Shown piece by piece: positions 57,977-64,000 of a DNA stretch of 64,000 nucleotides (positions are counted from its first letter, which is position 1; the number at the start of each line of letters is the position of its first letter). Made by a program: the position numbers and the translations under genes. The DNA is from Archilochus colubris. Its lineage: Eukaryota; Chordata; Aves; Apodiformes; Trochilidae. Location: assembly GCA_023079485.1 (NCBI GenBank), contig CM041101.1, positions 7,591,501-7,655,500 of the forward strand, given 5' to 3'. The notes under the pieces are model-generated. The model was not told the origin of the DNA, searched no databases, and saw only the letters and a program-made list of their open reading frames with translations.

Positions 57977-60900
57977 GTGAGTGCCCGGCAGCCTCGGGCT
58001 CCTCCAGCCCGCTCTCGGTACGCTCTGCCCGGGCCTTCCCCGCCCATCCCCGGCTCTGGCAGGGCCGCGGCCCGGCCCCGCAGTGGCTCAGCCGGTGGAG
58101 CTGGGGACACTTTCCCTCCTTTCCCCGGGGATTTGCCCCTGGCACAGCGGTTCCCCTTCCTCCTCCTCTGCCTCCCTGAACCAGTGCCAGACCGAGCTCC
58201 TGGAGCCGGGGGCTTGTCCCGTCCGGTGTCATCTGGTCCCTGGGGTTATTTCTAATCAGATGCCAGGTCTGGGGGCTGAGCTGACTCAGGAGCAAGAGCT
58301 CTGTCAGCAGTCAGGGAAGCCAGAATAGGGCTGGTGTATATTGTAAGGCTTGTATGTACCGTGTATACAATATATAGCGCGTTTCTTAATGAAGCTGATC
58401 ACTGGAAAGGGCAAGAAAGAAACCTATCCCTGTGCAGAAATGTTTAGCATGCTGTGTGGGTTTGTATTCATTTCATTTCACCCTTCCCTTGTCGTGTGGG
58501 TATGTGACATAACAGTGGGCAGTGGGCAAAAAAGTGTGACCTGACAGATCAGCTGGCTGATCCGATGGCAAAGCCTCTGCTTTGCAGATTATCTTTAAGG
58601 CATGTCAAAGAGCATTGTGTATGACTGGAGCAATATTAATCCACCTAATAAAGCATATGTAACAGGCTTTTCTAAAGTGCTGTGTGTAGAGGAGGGAAAT
58701 ATATATATATTTAATTATTATTCCTACAGCTTGAGTCATATGTTTTCTCTGTGCTGTGTGAGGAGTTCAATGTCTGTCTATTTATACTGAACTGAAGTCA
58801 TGACAGTATGGAAGCTGGCACAAAACTGATGCTTTGGAACTCCCTATTTAAATCCTGAATAGATTTCTGGAATGTGTCTTATAATAAGTACTTACTAATT
58901 CTCAAGTGGTAAAGGTTTTCTTACCCTAATACCGTTATAAATGGCTCTGTAGAGGCTGAGATGACTTCTAGGGGCTTTTTGAGGAACTTCTGTAAGAAAA
59001 AGGGTACTTGTAATCCATGTGGGAAATGGAAGCTGGGAGGGACATGAAGTGGAAGGATAAAACCTGAGGGTGAGCTGTTTCTTTGTGTGCAGAGCTGGAG
59101 TGCAGCAGTGTGATCCATGGCACCTGCTCCATGTTACAGAGCTGCCCACTCACAAGACATTAATACTTGTGTGCACCTGATGACCTTTTAACAAAATTTG
59201 TGCAGAATTGGGGTAGGTGTATATGCTGTGTTTGTTTCTAACCTCAGCATGAAATGCTTCAATTTTATTTTCTGGAGGATGGAGTGGCAGTAAACATTCC
59301 ATCTCCTAAATGCCTGGTATCATGAAGAAATACATGCCCCTTGCCAAAAAAAAAGTAATGCCTTCTCATTCTCTGTGTTGATAAAATTTTATTTCAAGTT
59401 TTTTGTTATTTAAATCCAGTGGGAGAGTTTCCAGATCTCATTGCACAGAAGTTCCAGGTCTCAGTTCCTGCTCTTATGGCAAAATAGTAATGAAATACCA
59501 GAGGCATGAAATTAAAACCTCTTCTGCTGACTTCTTTTTCCCCTTAGTGCATCCAGAGTGTCTGTCAGCAGCCCTGCTCCATGTTGTACTTGGTGACATA
59601 CAGAGCAAGGGGGACTTCACACTTAATTTCTTCATTCTTACAGCTAAGTTTTCTGTTCAGAATGCCTGATGCCTCTCCAGTGAGTGTTTCAGAATTACTG
59701 ATTTAAGTTAGCCTCACAGATTATCTTTGTAATGAGCCATGCTTAATGGTTAATTTTGTCTTTTTCTGAGCTTCTCCTGCTTTGCATAAGATATCCCCTG
59801 GATTCTGCCTGCTTGGTATTCTGTCCTGCACATTGACTTGTTTCACATTCTCTTGTTCCTCTCTGGAATAACTGCACTGCATTATCAGTATTCTTCTTCC
59901 TGCTCTGCATCCCACAGCAGCAATTGCTTTTGGCTTTACTTCATCTTTCTTTGGTTGCTGTCTCCTTCAATATCCATTCTCCTTCATCCATTAATTCAGT
60001 CAATACTTTTCATTTAGCCTGTTGCCTCCCCTTCTGGCCACTTTGTACTCTTAATAAAGAAGACACCAAATGCAGAATTTTGTGCCATTTGCCTGTACTA
60101 TCTAGGTGGTAGAAAGAGAAAAGTCTTTTGTTCAAGTTGCATATAATTTTTGACATTCTCCTTTGAAATATTTAGAAAAAAAGCACTGAGGTATTTGTTC
60201 AAACAACTCTCATTGATGGCCACAGAGCCTTGGAAATACTGTCACTGTTGCAGCAGGACCAGCAGAGGGAACACAGATGTTGTTTCTTGCAGGATCCATA
60301 AAAAGAATGTAAAAAAAGAAATAAAGTCTTAGAAGTAATGAAATGCATATGTGTAAATACTGATGTTTTAAGGGCTGGTATTCTACTGTATAATTATAAT
60401 TTCCAAGGTGACTGGGCTGTGATTTAGTCTTCTTTCATTTTTTTTTCCCATTGCTACTTTTGCTTTTGTTCCCTGTGTTTGCTGCTGGAATATTTTCTTG
60501 AATATTTTGTTGGGCAGGAGACATTGCAACAGGCTTTATAAAAGCTCCATTTTACTGAGAACTTTCTATCTGATGGGTAACATTATTGCAGTGTCATACA
60601 GGTGTTTGGTTTTTGTTTGAAGTTGTATGGTCTGAAGTCTCCTTGCTGTAGTTACCCTGAGGAGCTTTATTTTAGTAATAATCTCTGGTTGCAGTATGCT
60701 CCCTGGTAATTTGTGGAAGTAAGACATAATGCACCGTGTGATTACAAAGTTGTCCACATGGTAGGAGTTAATTTTAATAGATTAACATATGGTAAATGCC
60801 ACTATAAGACACACAGAAAAAAGGAGTAATACTCTAAACATGGGTAATACTGGTGAGGAGTTTATTCTGTGGCACTGATAGATGCAGAAGGGGTGAAAGA

Positions 60901-61039
60901 GCTTGAGAGAGAGCAGTTTGACTCTTGAGATTCTGCTGTTGGAAGCAAAAGACAGAAAAACCTCTCCTTTAATTTCAGCTGTGGGAATTTTGAGTAAATT
61001 AAATCATCAGCCATGCTGGCTCTGCCCGGGGTAGCACTC

Positions 61040-61400
61040 AGGATGGACCTTTTAAAAAGCATTGCAGGATTTTAACGTGCATGCCAGTGAGGCCATTACT
61101 GCCAGCAGTAGATTGGGCTCTCTGATTTAGTGTGTCAGATTCTTTAAATGAACATGATATGCCAAATGAAATAATGGGCACAAATTGAGCTTGCATCCCG
61201 GGTTTATTCATTGCTTAATAAATTATTTCTTCGTCTAGCTTTCAATTACCAGGAAAATGGAAGAAGCAGATGTCTCAGGCATCAAATATCCCAGCATGAA
61301 GCATTTCATTTGTCTTGCTGTTCTGTAGCTGCATGGAGGCGTAGAAATAGTTTGAAATTTCATGCTAGGAAAAGCTGACTAGGAGACAAGAGTCATTTAA
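61040..61400. promoter_or_regulatory. Candidate conserved element in TTLL11 intron 1
   Basis: Repeat-free block with AAATGAACATGATATGCCAA, TTTATTCATTGCTTAATAAA and GAAATTTCATGCTAGG. It is AT-rich, with dense homeodomain-like cores and no frame. The resemblance to a conserved enhancer rests on composition only. Confidence 0.3.
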
Positions 61401-61560
61401 CTTGTCATTAAACATGATGGAACAGACTGATGTGACCCACGAGACAATTTAAATTATTGGCTTCCAATCCAAAGGTAGCAGTGACCTGTCATACCAGTCT
61501 GAGATTATGTTGTCAAAGATGTGGAAAAAAAAAAATCTCTTTGTGGCATCTGTTTCATCA

Positions 61561-61562
<2 letters not shown>

Positions 61563-61622
<60 letters not shown>
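61563..61622 (+). repeat. (ATT)20 microsatellite
   Basis: About 60 bp of perfect ATT trinucleotide, preceded by CATCATC and followed by a T-run. It is likely length-variable. Confidence 0.95.
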
Positions 61623-62211
61623 TTAAATTTTTTTTTTTTTGCTCTGACAAAAGCCCCCCCAACTCGGAATAAAATCTAAATAAGTTCTTCAGAGAGTTGC
61701 TGAATTGATTGCAGTCTGAAAGTTCTTTGCAGGCACTGATCCCAGGAGCAGGCTCTGGAGTTTCCTGCCCAGGATGGGCACACAGCAGCTGGGGTGGCTC
61801 CTGACACCATTGTGACCCCTGTGCCCCCTGGGACTGAGAGCACCAGGACTTTGGCACCAGGCAGTGCAGAGCTGAGGCTGTTCCAGCTGTTCTGTTGTCC
61901 CTTTCTCTTTAGCTGTAAGATTTGCAATAAGATGAATTCATAGCTGCCTGGCACTGCCAGAGGGAGCCAAATAATCAGATTTGTTTGTTCCTTTGCAAAC
62001 ACTCTTATGTAAAAGCACAGTGCAGCCGATTAAGAACCTTTCCCAGCTCGTTCAGGAGGTGAGTTTGAGCCCCTTGGACAAATCCAAATGATTTTGTTTT
62101 GGCAGGAGTAAGGAAGTTGTGGTGCAGAATCACTGATGTGAGGTCCACTGCCTCTCTTTTCCCAAGTGGAGCTGCTCACTCATCATCTTTTGCAAAATGA
62201 TTTTTGTGCAG

Positions 62212-62270
62212 TGTTTGTAAAGTGCTCTGATATCTTCTGTAGATGAAAGGTGTTATAAAAATGCAAATTT
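62212..62270 (+). mobile_element. Tail of an ancient L3/CR1-mobilised SINE or LINE
   Basis: TGTTTGTAAAGTGCTCTGAT followed by AGATGAAAGGTGTTATAAAA-ATGCAAA matches the tail that I recall for old amniote SINEs and L3-type LINEs (tgtaaagcgctttgagatcct...gatgaaaggcgctatataaatgcaaa). Only the 3' portion is clear. Confidence 0.5.
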
Positions 62271-62925
62271 CATTCCTTTCATTTCAGTTTCTTGTATTAA
62301 ATAAATAAATAAATCATTCAGGGTTTAGTGGGAAGGGCACTCTCAGACCTAGTACTGCATCTGTATTCTGGACCTACCTGTGGAGAGAGGTTAAGGCCAC
62401 TGATTGTCTTCCAGAGCCTACCAGAATTAATTTTCACTTGTACAAAAACAGATTTTGCAGGCTGAATAATAATGAAACAAGTGAAGAATCCACAGGTTCT
62501 ATTAAATTGAGTATCTCATCCCTATGAGTAAGGAAACAGAGAAAGGATGCATTGCTCAATTAGCATTTTAAATTAATTTTTCAGGGGTGTTTACTGAGGA
62601 AGCTGAAGTTTTAATTAAAGTAGCAAGTAAAGTAATTCACTGAAAAGCTTACAAATTCTTTTTTTTCTGTCATATTGAAACAAAATCCAGTGCTTAAAGA
62701 AATGTTTTAAAAGAAGCAAAATGACATTTGGAGTAAAGAACATGTAGTTTCTTCAAAATACAGTGGCTCCTTCAATAAGTAAATGTTTCTGCAGTAATCA
62801 AGGGATGAGGGTGGTAGATATTTCATACAAACGTGTCCTAAAAACATTGTGGTCAGAAATACAGTACATTTATTTGAAAAAGTTGTAGCCTAATAATAGG
62901 AGAGCTTGCTGTGAATGTATTCCAT

Positions 62926-63277
62926 GTCATCTCTACAACTCCCTGAAAGGAGGTTGGAGCCAGGGGGGGGTTGGGCTCTTTTCCCAGGCAACTCTCAGCA
63001 AGACAAGAGGGCAGGGTCTCAGGTTGTGCCAGGGGAGGTTTAGGTTGGAGATGAGAAAGAATTTCTTTATGGAGAGGGTGATCAGGCATTGGAATGGGCT
63101 GCCCAGGGAAGTAGTGGATTCTCCGTGTCTGGAGATATTTCAAAAGAGCCTGGATGTGGCACTGAGTGCCATGGGCTGAGAACCACGGGGGGAGTGGATC
63201 AAGGGTTGGACTTGATGATCTCTGAGGTCCCTTCCAACCCAGCCAATTCTATGATTCTGTGATTCTATGATTCTGTG
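62926..63277 (+). mobile_element. CR1 LINE, 3' end, + strand
   Basis: About 350 bp of CR1 3' end, from CATCTCTACAACTCCCTGAA through GGAATGGGCTGCCCAGGGAA and GAGGTCCCTTCCAACCCAGC to repeated TTCTATGA/TTCTGTGA units. The GTGTCTGGAGATA segment matches the copy at 41.4 kb, whereas the 15.2-kb copy reads CATCCCTAGAGATA, so these two may share a subfamily. It is inserted in TTLL11 intron 1. Confidence 0.95.
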
Positions 63278-64000
63278 TCTTTAAATGGCATCTACACGGA
63301 ACTGCAGATAAAATGGATTTTTGGATTGATGGGACTGTGTCTAAGAACAAGCATGAAAAAGTGGGGTACCTTTTTTTACACAAAACTGATTATTATTATA
63401 ACATGGATTACAAATGCTTGATTCTTGATTTTCTTTTTGCTTTTCATTGTTGATACTGCTAATTCATAGAGCTTTTGTTCATCCTGCTGGTAGCTTTTTT
63501 TTTTTTTTTAACCCACTTTACTCCTATTAGAAACTGTTGCTATCACTAATTGGAAGTGCTGTTTCAGAGCTCTTCAGGCTGCTTGAAAAAGGTTCATCTT
63601 TTTGATAGTAGAACATAAACTATACAGTTTTCCACTTTATGGTGATATCTTGCATGAATGGGAAAAGAAGTTGGAATATTTAATATTGTTGAAATAATTG
63701 CCTTAGCTCTTAATAGTTGAAATAGATATGCTCAACAAACACTTAATTGAATTGCAAGCTTTTCTTTTAATTACAGGCTATTAGTACCAGAAAGGAATTA
63801 ATATTTCATAAGTTATTACACATAGCTGAATATCAATAAATGAATAATACAGTTTTTACACTTAAATACCTTGTTCCTAATACCCAGTTTAAATTTATTG
63901 CAGCTTGCATACCAGAGTAAATCAGCTTGCTCAAAAAGTGCTTTGTAGTTACAGCTTGCTATTAATTCCCACCAATATTGGTAATATATATATATAACTT

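Larger units (their letters stand above)
57977..64000 (+). other. TTLL11 intron 1 (runs off the window)
   Basis: No second TTLL11 exon (expected to begin FPFGRR-like) is found before the window ends. The intron is AT-rich beyond the CpG island, which ends near 58.1 kb. It contains an (ATT)20 array, a tail of an ancient SINE, a CR1 and a possible conserved element near 61.0-61.4 kb. Confidence 0.75.

Noticed and set aside
61457..61672. Frame with a long poly-Tyr run
   Set aside because: Translation of the (ATT)20 microsatellite.

Overview
The window is avian genomic DNA, probably from a gene-dense, GC-rich microchromosome. Three CR1 LINE 3' ends lie on the + strand with the bird-type terminal tandem of TTCTATGA-like units, and a fourth, older CR1 fragment lies on the - strand. 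All coding exons are short and split by introns. The order MORN5(-) / NDUFA8(+) / TTLL11(+) matches the block I recall from human 9q33 (TTLL11, NDUFA8, MORN5, LHX6), read in reverse. I recall this block as chicken chromosome 17. Species cannot be told from the sequence.

Layout. 1-5.7 kb is non-coding DNA behind or inside the 3' part of MORN5. MORN5 exons 4 to 1 lie at 5.70-7.43 kb on the - strand; its last small exon is not securely placed. A 149-bp CpG-rich divergent promoter separates it from NDUFA8 (7.58-9.56 kb, +), which is complete at four coding exons and 172 residues. From 9.65 to 23.2 kb no gene is secure. That stretch holds an ancient SINE, a CR1, a perfect (GGATG)20 array, an exon-like GC-rich segment with strong splice sites, and several blocks that look like conserved non-coding elements.

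From 24.45 to 50.48 kb on the - strand is an 11-exon gene whose phases join into one 640-residue reading frame. Its first 190 or so residues are clearly of the NOS1AP/CAPON PTB-domain family, and a Gln-rich coiled coil follows. The C-terminal third is unlike the NOS1AP I know, and the nitric-oxide-synthase PDZ ligand at the extreme C-terminus is missing. I recall no such gene between NDUFA8 and TTLL11 in human, so this looks like a NOS1AP paralogue kept in birds and lost or moved in mammals. It is the most interesting object here.

After a 7.1-kb gap, TTLL11 starts on the + strand at about 57.61 kb. Only exon 1 is in the window; the rest, to 64 kb, is intron 1.

Functional themes. MORN5 and TTLL11 are cilia/flagella-linked genes, and both promoters carry the same RFX X-box half-site core (ATGGCAAC). 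NDUFA8 is a complex I subunit sharing a promoter with MORN5. The NOS1AP-like gene is probably an adaptor. Its large introns and flanks hold the candidate regulatory elements.
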